NCBI GenBank assembly: GCA_041752235.1
Contig: JBGSHM010000031.1
Coordinates: 82,310-146,309 of the forward strand
Source of the DNA: SpSt-398 sp041752235
Lineage (GTDB): Bacteria; Bacteroidota; Bacteroidia; Chitinophagales; Chitinophagaceae
Reading direction: 5' to 3'
Length of the DNA stretch: 64,000 nt
Below the pieces are notes generated by a model that saw only the letters and a list, made by a program, of their open reading frames with translations, was not told the DNA's origin and searched no databases. Positions 26,866 to 35,446 of this stretch are shown one piece after another. A program made the translations under genes and the position numbers. The stretch's first letter is position 1. The number at the start of each line of letters is the position of its first letter.

Positions 26866-27261
26866 TTACCTGGGCAGGTTTCGGTACCATACCACCAAAT
26901 TGGATGGGTCGGATAATGAGTTATCAAATGACACCTGCGACCAAAAAGTTTGGGCGTCTGTCAGTCCATTTGCCGGGTCATTGAGAAAACTGGTCAGTTG
27001 CGTGTACATGCCGTTGTAATCTCCGTCAGTTGAGAAATGTTTGAATGTCCAGGTATCCCCAAGAGTGGTAATATCGGGAATGGATTTAGCGTCGGTGGCA
27101 TAAACCATTAGTACCCGGGCATTACCGGAGTTTCGATTGGACATTGCAACTTTTAGTGAACTCATTTCACTGGGAGTAAGGGCATTGATATCATTCAATG
27201 TCGTGTTGTACAAAGTGTCATCTGAAAATGTAGCATTTTCTTCTTTGAAAACCCATGTCAT
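26866..27261 (-). CDS. Unrecognised small protein preceding the RHS gene
   Basis: A 131-residue acidic protein starting MTWVFKEENATFSDDT, with no signal peptide or membrane segment. The frame stays open upstream to 27501, but that extension is low-complexity and AT-rich (IHLPPPPFLNFPKKISR), and the ATG at 27261 is a better start. Visible features are a serine/threonine and aspartate-rich composition and a segment DYNGMYTQLTSFLNDPANGL. It is not assigned to a family. As the only gene on the same strand next to the RHS gene it could be an accessory, chaperone or immunity protein, but nothing in the sequence proves this. Confidence 0.6.
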   Translation of the reverse strand: MTWVFKEENATFSDDTLYNTTLNDINALTPSEMSSLKVAMSNRNSGNARVLMVYATDAKSIPDITTLGDTWTFKHFSTDGDYNGMYTQLTSFLNDPANGLTDAQTFWSQVSFDNSLSDPSNLVVWYRNLPR

Positions 27262-27501
27262 AGTTTTAAGTTTTATGGTTATTAAAATGGAGAAGTGGGG
27301 ATAGGGAGGGATACTGAATATATGGATTATATTCAATAACGGAATATTATTTTTCTTTTTGTTTAAGTAGGTTGGCTGTTTTGTTTTATAAGATTGATTG
27401 TCTAAAAAGCGGCTGATTTTTTTGGGAAAGTTTAAAAAGGGAGGAGGAGGCAAGTGAATGTTTGAAGCTATATTCTTTTTTAAAAAAAGAATTCCGGGCA
27501 T

Positions 27502-27533
27502 AAAAAAAGCTCCGATTACTCAGAGCTTTTTTT
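27502..27533. terminator. Bidirectional terminator after tRNA-Asp
   Basis: AAAAAAAGCTC (27502-27512) pairs with GAGCTTTTTTT (27523-27533) around a 10-base loop. The A-run and T-run make it a terminator in both directions. On the minus strand it follows the tRNA-Asp by a single base. Confidence 0.8.
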
Positions 27534-27534
27534 G

Positions 27535-27608
27535 CGGACCGGACGGGACTCGAACCCGCGACCTCTGCCGTGACAGGGCAGCATTCTAACCAACTGAACT
27601 ACCGATCC
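27535..27608 (-). tRNA. tRNA-Asp (GUC)
   Basis: A 74-base cloverleaf on the minus strand. The 5-prime arm GGATCGG pairs with the 3-prime arm CCGGTCC with one T-G pair. The D arm reads GTTCAGTTGGTTAGAAT, the anticodon loop CTGTCAC gives GTC (aspartate), and the T arm has GCGGGTTCGAGTCCCGT. CCA is not encoded. A consensus promoter lies upstream and a T-rich terminator downstream, so it is a single-gene transcript. Confidence 0.96.
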
Positions 27609-27629
27609 TTAGTTCCCGGTAAGGGGTGG

Positions 27630-27659
27630 CAAAGATAGGGGAAAATGGGTTTTTTACAA
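27630..27659 (-). promoter_or_regulatory. Consensus promoter of tRNA-Asp
   Basis: On the minus strand TTG (27657-27659), 19 bases, then TATCTTTG (27630-27637): a perfect Bacteroidota sigma-A-type promoter. The tRNA starts 22 bases after the minus-7 box. It serves as an internal reference for reading other promoters in this window. Confidence 0.85.
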
Positions 27660-27840
27660 CAAAAATTCCTCTTGATTTTTTTTAAGATTGGTTTCCAATT
27701 CCCCATTGGGCCAAATTCACATGACCCGAAAATCCGCCATTCCTGCCATTTCCCTCCAATCCGTGTAAACCCCTAAATCCCAAACCCTAACACCCCAATA
27801 TTAATAAATCCTTACCTTAGCAACCCTATCATAGTCACCT

Positions 27841-28812
27841 ATGCCAACCAATGCCAACAGACAGTTCCTGGAGTTCGAAAAACCGATCAAAGACCTGATC
27901 GAGGAGATCGAGCACCTGAAGAAAAGCAGCGAAGCAAAAAAAATAGACCATAGCTCCGGCATCCACCAACTGGAGGAGATGATCCTTGAAAAAAGAAAAG
28001 AGATCACGCACAACCTCTCCAGTTGGCAACGGGTTCAACTTAGCCGCCACCCCGACCGCCCCTATACGCTTAAATACATTGATAAAATGACCACGCAGTT
28101 CCTTGAATTGCATGGCGACCGCAATGTAAAAGATGATAAGGCCATGGTGGGTGGATTCGCCCAACTGGATGGAGAAACAGTGATGATCATCGGTCAGCAA
28201 AAAGGGATCAATACCAAAATGCGGCAGATGCGCAACTTTGGTATGGCCAATCCGGAAGGCTATCGTAAAGCCCTCCGACTGATGAAACTGGCGGAGAAAT
28301 TCAATAAACCGGTCATAACCCTGATTGATACACCCGGGGCCTTCCCGGGACTGGAAGCGGAAGAACGCGGCCAGGGGGAGGCGATCGCCCGGAATATTTA
28401 TGAAATGATCCGCCTCAAAGTACCCGTGATCTGTGTGATCATCGGCGAAGGAGCCAGCGGTGGTGCCCTCGGGATCGGTGTGGGTGACCGGGTCTTTATG
28501 ATGGAAAATACCTGGTACACCGTGATCAGCCCGGAAAGCTGCTCCTCTATCTTATGGAGAAGCTGGGAGAAAAAGGAAGTGGCGGCCGAACAACTGCGAC
28601 TGACCGCGGAAAAAATGCTGGGCTTTGGCCTGATCGATGGTATCATTCCGGAACCCATTGGCGGCGCGCATTGGGATTATAACGAAGCCGCACAGATATT
28701 AAAGGACTACCTGATACCCGTAATTAAAGAATTAAAGAATATCCCTCCTGAACAACGCGTAAACCAGCGCATCGAAAAGTTCGGGAAAATGGGATTTTAT
28801 GACGAGAACTAA
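27841..28812 (+). CDS. accA: Acetyl-CoA carboxylase carboxyltransferase subunit alpha
   Basis: A 323-residue cytoplasmic enzyme subunit that, with AccD, transfers the carboxyl group from biotin to acetyl-CoA in fatty-acid synthesis. The N-terminal helical region (LEFEKPIKDLIEEIEHLK) and the crotonase-fold core (RHPDRPYTLKYIDKM, FLELHGDRNVKDDKAMVGG, ITLIDTPGAFPGLEAEERGQ, EGASGGALGIGVGDRVFMM) are complete and of normal length. The start ATG at 27841 fits the family N-terminus. It is followed by dapA after a repeat-bearing spacer. Confidence 0.97.
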   Translation: MPTNANRQFLEFEKPIKDLIEEIEHLKKSSEAKKIDHSSGIHQLEEMILEKRKEITHNLSSWQRVQLSRHPDRPYTLKYIDKMTTQFLELHGDRNVKDDKAMVGGFAQLDGETVMIIGQQKGINTKMRQMRNFGMANPEGYRKALRLMKLAEKFNKPVITLIDTPGAFPGLEAEERGQGEAIARNIYEMIRLKVPVICVIIGEGASGGALGIGVGDRVFMMENTWYTVISPESCSSILWRSWEKKEVAAEQLRLTAEKMLGFGLIDGIIPEPIGGAHWDYNEAAQILKDYLIPVIKELKNIPPEQRVNQRIEKFGKMGFYDEN

Positions 28813-28852
28813 GAAGTCGGGGGTCCAAGGTCCGATGTCTGGTTGGGAGATT

Positions 28853-28880
28853 GGACTCCGGACCCCGGACTCCGGACTAA
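28853..28880. repeat. Heptamer tandem repeat (GGACTCC type)
   Basis: Four units of seven bases (GGACTCC, GGACCCC, GGACTCC, GGACTAA) in the accA-dapA spacer. The upstream GGGGTCCAAGGTCC can pair with them imperfectly. A related set lies at 38698-38725. Confidence 0.65.
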
Positions 28881-28914
28881 ATTACTTCAGTTTAATTAAG
28901 ATTAAGATAAGCCA

Positions 28915-29802
28915 ATGTCTCTACGTAAGAAATTCACAGGAACCGGCGTCGCCATCATCACTCCCTTTCACGAGGATGGCAAAATTGACTGGGAGAGTTT
29001 CCGCCAGGTGATCGAATACCAGATCAAGGGAGAAGTGGAATACATTGTGGTACTGGGTACCACCGGTGAATCAGCTACCATCCATGGAGAAGAAAAGAAA
29101 AGGGTCTTCAGCTTTGTCAATGAAGTAACCGCAGGACGTATCCCCCTAGTGGCCGGTATCGGTGGCAATGATACCCACGAAGTGGTGGCCATGATCAAGA
29201 CCTTTGATGTAAAAGGCTATGATGCGATCCTCTCTGTATCGCCCTATTACAATAAACCCAATCAGGAAGGGATCTTTCAACATTATAAAGCGATCGACGC
29301 GGTAACACCCCTGCCGATCATCTTATACAACGTGCCTCCCCGCACGGGACAAAATGTAACCGCCGATACGCAATTGCGTATTGCCTACGAATGTAAAAAT
29401 GTGTTTGCCACCAAAGAAGCAAGCGGCAATTTTGAACAGATCTCACGCCTCATTAAATACAAACCGGATGATTTCATGGTCATCAGTGGAGATGATGGCA
29501 TCACTCTACCCATGATCGCCCTGGGTGCAGAAGGGGTGATCTCGGTGGTGGCAAATGCTTTTCCACAGGACTTTTCGGATATGGTGCGCTATGCCTTGAA
29601 AGGCAAACTGAAAGAAGCACAGACACTCCACTATCGCTATATGGATATCATCAATTCGCTATTCACCGAGGGTAGTCCGAGTGGGGTGAAAGCCTATCTC
29701 TCCGAAATGGGGCTTTGCAAAAACTGTTTCCGACTACCGGTTTATCCCGTAAGCGATAAACACATGGAAAAGATCCGCGGGCTGATGATGGGAGCAGAAT
29801 GA
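28915..29802 (+). CDS. dapA: 4-hydroxy-tetrahydrodipicolinate synthase
   Basis: A 295-residue class I aldolase-fold enzyme condensing pyruvate with aspartate semialdehyde in lysine and diaminopimelate synthesis. Family motifs are GTGVAIITPFHEDGKIDW, VLGTTGESATI (pyruvate-binding Thr-Thr), the catalytic tyrosine in LSVSPYYNKPNQ, YNVPPRTGQN, and the Schiff-base lysine in FATKEASGNFEQ. ISGDDGITLPMIALGAEGVISV is the usual C-terminal barrel section. Length is normal and it reads as housekeeping. Confidence 0.96.
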   Translation: MSLRKKFTGTGVAIITPFHEDGKIDWESFRQVIEYQIKGEVEYIVVLGTTGESATIHGEEKKRVFSFVNEVTAGRIPLVAGIGGNDTHEVVAMIKTFDVKGYDAILSVSPYYNKPNQEGIFQHYKAIDAVTPLPIILYNVPPRTGQNVTADTQLRIAYECKNVFATKEASGNFEQISRLIKYKPDDFMVISGDDGITLPMIALGAEGVISVVANAFPQDFSDMVRYALKGKLKEAQTLHYRYMDIINSLFTEGSPSGVKAYLSEMGLCKNCFRLPVYPVSDKHMEKIRGLMMGAE

Positions 29803-29821
29803 TACCCTAATTTCACGCTAC

Positions 29822-30676
29822 ATGAAACCGCAAAGAAATCAGCCCTTCCCCTCAATCCTGATAATCCTGATAATCCTGGTATTCCTGGCGCATCCTGGTA
29901 ATGGGCAAGAACGGAAAAGCACCGCCCTGTCCACCGTCCAGATCATGGATACCGCCTTTCAAATGACAGAATTGGGCAGGACCCGTCTCATTCGAATTCG
30001 TCTGCCCAAAGATTACGATGGTTCAAAAAAGAAATACCCTGTTCTTTATATGCACGATGGCCAAAATCTGTTTGATGCGGCCACTTCCTATGCCGGTGAA
30101 TGGGGTGTGGATGAAGCATTGGATAGCCTGGGGGTGAAATGGGGAGAGTGTATCGTTGTGGGTATTGACAATGGCCCGCGAAGAATGAACGAATACGCGC
30201 CGTATGATTTCAAAGTAAACGGGATCAAGGATGGCAAAGGAGAAGGCACCGCCTACGCGCATTTTCTCATCAATGAACTCAAGCCTTTTATTGATAAAAA
30301 ATACCGGACCAAACGAGGTCGCAAACATACGTTTATCGCTGGCAGTTCCATGGGTGGATTGATCTCCATGTATGCCGTGCTTCAATATCCCAGGGTATTT
30401 GGCGGAGCCGGTGTTTTTTCACCTTCCTTCTGGATCGCAAAAGATATTTACCCGGCCATTGATGGGGTGCAAAAAAAATTAAAGACAAGAATCTATTTCT
30501 TCGCCGGTATGCAGGAAGGGCCGGGGATGGTACCGGAAATGTTGCAGGCCTTTGAGGCTGTAAGAAAAAAATCACGCGCACGCATCACCGTAGCAATACG
30601 AGGCGAGGGAAAACACAATGAAGCTACGTGGCGGGCGGAATTGCCGGCCTTCTTTCAATTTCTTTGGGGAGGTTGA
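29822..30676 (+). CDS. Exported alpha/beta-hydrolase, esterase D/putative enterochelin-esterase type
   Basis: A 284-residue secreted hydrolase. The N-terminus has a hydrophobic signal (ILIILIILVFLAHPGNGQ). The fold is visible in YPVLYMHDGQNLFDAATSYAGEWGVDEALD (oxyanion region), the nucleophile elbow GSSMGGLISMYAVLQYP, and the histidine near the end (RGEGKHNEATWRAELPAFFQFL). These match the esterase/Fes-like family (PF00756). Substrate unknown. It starts 19 bases after dapA, so may share its transcript. Confidence 0.87.
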   Translation: MKPQRNQPFPSILIILIILVFLAHPGNGQERKSTALSTVQIMDTAFQMTELGRTRLIRIRLPKDYDGSKKKYPVLYMHDGQNLFDAATSYAGEWGVDEALDSLGVKWGECIVVGIDNGPRRMNEYAPYDFKVNGIKDGKGEGTAYAHFLINELKPFIDKKYRTKRGRKHTFIAGSSMGGLISMYAVLQYPRVFGGAGVFSPSFWIAKDIYPAIDGVQKKLKTRIYFFAGMQEGPGMVPEMLQAFEAVRKKSRARITVAIRGEGKHNEATWRAELPAFFQFLWGG

Positions 30677-30681
30677 TTTTT

Positions 30682-30760
30682 ATACCGCCATGACACGAAG
30701 GCGCGATGGTACGCTAAGATTTTATGGCGCTACTAAGTGCCTTGGCGCCTTGGCGGTAAA
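30682..30760. repeat. Palindromic intergenic repeat, copy B
   Basis: The spacer between two convergent genes starts ATACCGCCATGACACGAAGG and ends GTGCCTTGGCGCCTTGGCGGTAAA in 8-base phase (AGTGCCTT, GGCGCCTT, GGCGGTAA). The ends are complementary with mismatches. It shares end words with the copies at 251-323 and 46761-46843 and probably serves as a two-way transcript end. Confidence 0.6.
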
Positions 30761-30763
30761 TAG

Positions 30764-31666
30764 TCACACCCGATAAGTAACCCCCTCCAACGCCAACTCC
30801 GTATTCGGAAAAACCTCTTTCGCTTCCTTCTCAAATTCTTCCAGCGTGTCATACTTGCTGCTAAAATGCCCGATCAGCAATTTCTTGACCTTTGCCTTTC
30901 GGGCAATGGTAGCCGCTTGTTTGGTGGTGGAGTGAAACCGCATGGTCGCCCTTTCTTCCAGATGGTGGAGATAGGTGGTTTCGTGATAGATCATATCGGC
31001 TTCCTTAATATGCGGCAGGATGGATTCATCGTATTTGGTATCGGCGCAAAAGGCATAGACCCTTCCCGGCAGGGCCGCTTCGGTCACCCAATCATTTTTT
31101 ACTACTTCGTCATTCTTGTTGGTATAATCCATGCCGTCCTTTAGTTTATTAAAAAAGGAGGAAGGAATGCCATGCTCCCGTGCTTTCTCGGGTAAGACCT
31201 TGCGCGGTTTCTTTTTCTCCCGAAAAACAAAACCATAACACTCGATCCGGTGATTGGTACGAAAACAGGATACGGAATAATCTTCTTCATCTACCAATAA
31301 ACTTTCCTGGGTGATCGTATGGAAATGCAGGGGAAAACTCAAGGTGGTATGGGCCACCTGAAGTTGTAATTCGATAATCTCCCGAAGCGGGGAGGGGCCG
31401 TAAATATGTAATTCCTGTTGGTGACTGAGCAGTCCAAAGGAATTGATCAGCCCGATCAAGCCAAAATAATGGTCACCATGCAGGTGAGAAATAAAAATAT
31501 GAGAGATTCTGGCCCGCCGGATCTTGTACCGCATCATCTGTATCTGGGTACCTTCGCCACAGTCCACCAGGAAGCTGGTGCCTTTCAGCGTGATCAGTTG
31601 GCTGGTGGGGTGACGGTCAAAGGCCGGTACGGCAGAATTATTACCTAAAATGGTGACAGCGAGCAT
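30764..31666 (-). CDS. rnz: Ribonuclease Z
   Basis: A 300-residue metallo-beta-lactamase-fold endonuclease that trims tRNA 3-prime ends. The zinc-binding HxHxDH motif reads SHLHGDHYFGL near residue 60, further ligands lie in FCADTKYDESIL and LLIGHFSSKYD, and YHETTYLHH is typical of the family. The ATG at 31666 gives the usual MLAVTILGNNSAVPA start; an in-frame TTG 15 bases upstream was not used. It begins 15 bases after the STAS gene stop codon, so the two are one operon. Confidence 0.94.
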   Translation of the reverse strand: MLAVTILGNNSAVPAFDRHPTSQLITLKGTSFLVDCGEGTQIQMMRYKIRRARISHIFISHLHGDHYFGLIGLINSFGLLSHQQELHIYGPSPLREIIELQLQVAHTTLSFPLHFHTITQESLLVDEEDYSVSCFRTNHRIECYGFVFREKKKPRKVLPEKAREHGIPSSFFNKLKDGMDYTNKNDEVVKNDWVTEAALPGRVYAFCADTKYDESILPHIKEADMIYHETTYLHHLEERATMRFHSTTKQAATIARKAKVKKLLIGHFSSKYDTLEEFEKEAKEVFPNTELALEGVTYRV

Positions 31667-31681
31667 GCACGAAATTAACAA

Positions 31682-32050
31682 TTATCCTAATAGCTCCCTT
31701 TCGATCTCTTCCATTTGAACGATGTCCCAGGCTTCACTTTCACTGGGTGTCACATTCATGATATCCAGCAGTTCACTCTCCTCCAATTGCCTTTCCACGG
31801 CCTTCTGAAGACAACAAATGACAAAACTGGCGTTCTTTTCATAAAAGGTTTGTTGTAACTTGACGAGGGACCCGGCAACCCCGTCCCCCAGTTCTTCGAT
31901 CATTTCAAGGTTCAGTACGATATTTTTAACGTCATTTTGGAGGAATGGAAGGAAACTATTGGCCAATTCCTCTGTCATACTAGCAGATATCGTGGGGCCT
32001 GCTACCGTGATGACATGAAATTTCTCTTTGGTATCGATTTTGACGTCCAT
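31682..32050 (-). CDS. STAS-domain protein (anti-sigma antagonist-like)
   Basis: A 122-residue single STAS domain (SpoIIAA-like): FHVITVAGPTISASMTEELANSFLPF, then KNIVLNLEMIEELGDGVAGSLVKLQ, the loop where a phosphorylatable serine usually follows an aspartate. Here the loop reads ELGDGVAGSL, with glycine at the usual serine site and a later serine, so partner-switching by phosphorylation is uncertain. An in-frame TTG upstream was not used. It leads rnz by 15 bases in the same transcript, with a promoter upstream. Confidence 0.8.
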   Translation of the reverse strand: MDVKIDTKEKFHVITVAGPTISASMTEELANSFLPFLQNDVKNIVLNLEMIEELGDGVAGSLVKLQQTFYEKNASFVICCLQKAVERQLEESELLDIMNVTPSESEAWDIVQMEEIERELLG

Positions 32051-32100
32051 AACAATCTGGTTTATCAACAATACGTTAGTAAGAACGGGTGAACCCGGAT

Positions 32101-32129
32101 CAAATTTATTCGTTATTATTGTATCACAA
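32101..32129 (-). promoter_or_regulatory. Promoter of the STAS-rnz operon
   Basis: Minus strand TTG (32127-32129), 18 bases, TAAATTTG (32101-32108): perfect boxes. The STAS start codon is 51 bases downstream. It lies in the divergent spacer with clpC. Confidence 0.7.
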
Positions 32130-32143
32130 GCAATTAAACTTAA

Positions 32144-34684
32144 ATGGATAATAATTTTTCAGCCCAGGTCAAGGAGATTATCTCATTCAGCAGGGAAGAA
32201 GCGCTGAGGTTGGGGAATGACTTTATCGGAACGGAACACCTCCTTCTCGGGCTGATCAGGGAAGGGGACAATACAGCGGTCCGGATCCTGAAAAGCTTCA
32301 ACATCGACCTTTATGAACTGCGCAAAGAGATCGAACTGGCCGTAAAGGATAAGACAGGTAAGAATATTGCGAATATCAACAGCCTTCCCCTGACCCGACA
32401 GGCCGAAAAGGTCATTCGTGTCACTGTGCTGGAAGCCAAGGCCTTGAAAAGCCCTACGGTGGAGACAGAACACCTGATGCTCTCCATTCTCAAGAACAAA
32501 GAAAACATCGCAACCCAAATCCTAAACCAATTTGACGTGGATTACGACCTTTTCCGAAATGAACTCGGCGTGGTAAAGAGCAATGATGTCCGCGCTGAAT
32601 ACAACGACGACGACAACGACGATTTTGACGAAGAGAAAAAATATTCACAATCCAAAGGCAAGCCTGCCGCTGGCGGAAATGCCAAGAGCAAGACACCCGT
32701 ATTGGACAATTTTGGCCGGGACATCACCAAACTGGCTGAAATGAATGCACTCGACCCGATCGTGGGTCGTGAAGCCGAGATCGAACGGGTTTCCCAGATC
32801 CTTTCCCGCCGGAAAAAGAACAACCCCATCCTGATCGGAGAACCCGGTGTAGGTAAAACCGCTATCGTGGAAGGCCTGGCGCTTCGGATCGTTCAACGGA
32901 AAGTTTCCCGGGTATTGTTTGATAAACGCGTGATCTCCCTTGACCTGGCCGCGCTGGTGGCCGGTACCAAATACCGCGGACAGTTTGAAGAGCGCATGAA
33001 AGCGATCATGAACGAACTGGAGAAGAACCGGGATGTGATCCTCTTTATTGACGAGATTCATACCATCGTCGGTGCAGGTGGTGCCTCGGGCTCACTCGAC
33101 GCGAGCAATATCTTTAAACCCGCCCTGGCGCGTGGTGAATTACAATGTATCGGTGCTTCCACCCTGGATGAATACCGTATGTACATTGAGAAGGACGGAG
33201 CCCTTGATCGTCGTTTTCAAAAAGTAATGGTGGAACCGCCTACCGTGGATGAAACCATTCAGATCCTGAATAACATCAAGAGTAAATACGAAGAGTACCA
33301 CAACGTCAACTACAACGATGAGGCCATTGATGCCTGCGTGAAACTGAGCGACCGCTACATGACAGATCGCCTGTTGCCCGATAAAGCGATCGATGTACTG
33401 GATGAAGTAGGTGCCCGTGTGCACTTGAAGAATATAAATGTCCCCCAAACCATTCTTGACCTAGAGAAGAAGATCGAAGATGTGAAGCAGGAAAAGAATA
33501 AGGTGGTAAAAAGCCAGAAATTCGAGGAAGCCGCATCCTTGCGTGATGCGGAGAAACGCTTGGCAGAGGAATTGGAAAAAGCCAAACTCCAATGGGAGGA
33601 GGAATCCAAACACAAACGCTATCCCATTGGCGAGGAAGAAATAGCTGAAGTGGTGAGCATGATGACCGGTATCCCCGTGAAGCGGATGGTACAGGCAGAA
33701 ACAGAAAAACTCCGCAAAATGTCAGAAGACATGCGGGGCATGGTTGTGGGTCAGGACGAAGCGATCCTCAAAGTGGTGAAAGCCATTCAGCGTAACCGGG
33801 TGGGACTGAAAGACCCCAAGAAACCGATCGGCACCTTTATCTTCCTGGGCCCAACCGGGGTAGGGAAGACCGAGTTGGCACGTTCCCTGGCCCGTTATAT
33901 GTTCGATTCCGAGGATGCCCTGATCCGGATCGACATGAGCGAATACATGGAGAAATTCACGGTAAGCCGCCTGATCGGTGCGCCTCCGGGATATGTAGGA
34001 TATGAAGAAGGTGGCCAACTGACCGAGAAGGTCCGTCGCAAACCTTACTCCGTGATCCTGCTGGATGAGATCGAAAAAGCCCATCCGGATATTTATAATA
34101 TCCTCCTCCAGGTGCTCGATGATGGCCAGTTGACCGATGGACTGGGTCGCAAAGTGAATTTCAAGAACACCCTGATCATCATGACCTCGAATATTGGTGT
34201 CCGTCAGTTGAAGGATTTTGGAGATGGAGTAGGCTTTACCACCGCCTCCCGTGCTGAAGGCCAGGACGATGCCAATAAAGCGGTCATTGAGAAAGCGCTC
34301 AAGCGTACCTTCTCACCCGAGTTCCTCAACCGGATCGATGATGTGGTCATCTTCAATAGCCTGAGCAAAGACGATATCTTCCAGATCATTGATATCCTGA
34401 TGGCCGGTGTATTCAAACGGCTTAGCGCCCTGGGTTATTCGCTCGAACTGACCGAAGAGGCCAAGACCTTTATCGCTGATAAGGGTTATGACCAACAGTT
34501 TGGCGCCCGTCCCCTGCACAGGGCCATCCAGAAATACCTGGAAGATCCCCTGGCCGAGGAGATTCTCAATCTGAGCGTAAAACCCGGGGACGTGTTGATC
34601 GCCGACCTGGACAAGGAAAAAGAGAAGATCGTGTTCAGTTTGAAGGAAGGAGACAAGAAAAAAGGCGAGAAGGCCAAAGCCTGA
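32144..34684 (+). CDS. clpC: ATP-dependent Clp protease ATP-binding subunit ClpC
   Basis: An 846-residue Hsp100 unfoldase that feeds ClpP. Two Clp_N repeats (residues 1-150; FSREEALRLGNDFIGTEHLL) precede an acidic linker, the first AAA+ module (GEPGVGKTAIVEGLA), a coiled coil with a UVR motif (VVKSQKFEEAASLRDAEKRL) and the second AAA+ module (FLGPTGVGKTELARSL), ending in the sensor and ClpP-binding region. UVR plus two AAA+ domains identify ClpC rather than ClpB or ClpA. Complete and of normal length. Confidence 0.97.
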   Translation: MDNNFSAQVKEIISFSREEALRLGNDFIGTEHLLLGLIREGDNTAVRILKSFNIDLYELRKEIELAVKDKTGKNIANINSLPLTRQAEKVIRVTVLEAKALKSPTVETEHLMLSILKNKENIATQILNQFDVDYDLFRNELGVVKSNDVRAEYNDDDNDDFDEEKKYSQSKGKPAAGGNAKSKTPVLDNFGRDITKLAEMNALDPIVGREAEIERVSQILSRRKKNNPILIGEPGVGKTAIVEGLALRIVQRKVSRVLFDKRVISLDLAALVAGTKYRGQFEERMKAIMNELEKNRDVILFIDEIHTIVGAGGASGSLDASNIFKPALARGELQCIGASTLDEYRMYIEKDGALDRRFQKVMVEPPTVDETIQILNNIKSKYEEYHNVNYNDEAIDACVKLSDRYMTDRLLPDKAIDVLDEVGARVHLKNINVPQTILDLEKKIEDVKQEKNKVVKSQKFEEAASLRDAEKRLAEELEKAKLQWEEESKHKRYPIGEEEIAEVVSMMTGIPVKRMVQAETEKLRKMSEDMRGMVVGQDEAILKVVKAIQRNRVGLKDPKKPIGTFIFLGPTGVGKTELARSLARYMFDSEDALIRIDMSEYMEKFTVSRLIGAPPGYVGYEEGGQLTEKVRRKPYSVILLDEIEKAHPDIYNILLQVLDDGQLTDGLGRKVNFKNTLIIMTSNIGVRQLKDFGDGVGFTTASRAEGQDDANKAVIEKALKRTFSPEFLNRIDDVVIFNSLSKDDIFQIIDILMAGVFKRLSALGYSLELTEEAKTFIADKGYDQQFGARPLHRAIQKYLEDPLAEEILNLSVKPGDVLIADLDKEKEKIVFSLKEGDKKKGEKAKA

Positions 34685-34705
34685 TCTTAATCTCGAATAT
34701 TATTC

Positions 34706-34737
34706 ATGCCAATCAGCAATGATTGGCATTTTTTTTT
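34706..34737 (+). terminator. Rho-independent terminator of clpC
   Basis: ATGCCAATCA (34706-34715) and TGATTGGCAT (34720-34729) form a perfect 10-bp stem with a GCAA tetraloop, followed by a run of eight or nine Ts. It begins 22 bases after the clpC stop codon. Confidence 0.92.
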
Positions 34738-34753
34738 GCATTTTTGGAGTGAA

Positions 34754-35446
34754 ATGGCAAAGAAGAAGATCATAATCACGATCGATGGGTGGTCCTCCTG
34801 TGGGAAAAGTACCCTGGCCAAACAACTGGCCCGTGAGTTAGGCTATGTATATGTGGATAGTGGGGCGATGTACCGCGCAATCACGCTTTATTTTCTCCGT
34901 AACCACGTGGACTGGACCGATAATGCAGAAGTCAGGAAAGCCCTGGAAGAGATCAGTCTGGCCTTTCATTTCAACGAAAACAGCCAGGCGAGTGAGATAT
35001 TTCTCAACGAGGAGAATGTCGAGTATGTGATCCGTGACCTCGTGGTGGCCGAGAAGGTAAGCGAAGTAGCGGCCATTCGCGAGGTAAGGGAATTTGCCGT
35101 GGCCCAGCAACAACAGATGGGCAAGAAGAAAGGCATTGTGATGGATGGGCGGGATATTGGTACTGTTGTATTTCCGCTGGCCGAACTCAAGATATTCATG
35201 ACGGCGGATAACTCGGTGCGGGTGGAAAGAAGGTTCAAAGAACTATATGAAAAGAACCCGAACGTGACGATCGAGGAAGTAAAGAATAACCTGGAGATGC
35301 GTGACTATATTGATTCCAATCGCGAGGTTAGCCCGCTTCGTAAGGCGGATGATGCGCGGGTATTGGACAATACGCATATCACGCCCGAGGAACAACTGGC
35401 CAAAGCCCTGGAATGGACCCATGCGATCATTGATCACTTAAAATAA
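34754..35446 (+). CDS. cmk: Cytidylate kinase
   Basis: A 230-residue nucleoside monophosphate kinase that phosphorylates CMP and dCMP. Family motifs are TIDGWSSCGKSTLAKQLA (P-loop), YVDSGAMYRAITLYFL, the CMP-binding VMDGRDIGTVVFP and RDYIDSNREVSPLRKADDA near the C-terminus. The ATG at 34754 (MAKKKIIITIDG) is chosen because the frame upstream runs through the clpC terminator. Its stop codon overlaps the start of the potassium channel gene by one base. Confidence 0.95.
   Translation: MAKKKIIITIDGWSSCGKSTLAKQLARELGYVYVDSGAMYRAITLYFLRNHVDWTDNAEVRKALEEISLAFHFNENSQASEIFLNEENVEYVIRDLVVAEKVSEVAAIREVREFAVAQQQQMGKKKGIVMDGRDIGTVVFPLAELKIFMTADNSVRVERRFKELYEKNPNVTIEEVKNNLEMRDYIDSNREVSPLRKADDARVLDNTHITPEEQLAKALEWTHAIIDHLK

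Noticed and set aside
27262..27501. N-terminal extension of the small pre-RHS gene
   Set aside because: The extension is AT-rich, low-complexity and reaches into the tRNA terminator. The ATG at 27261 is a better start.
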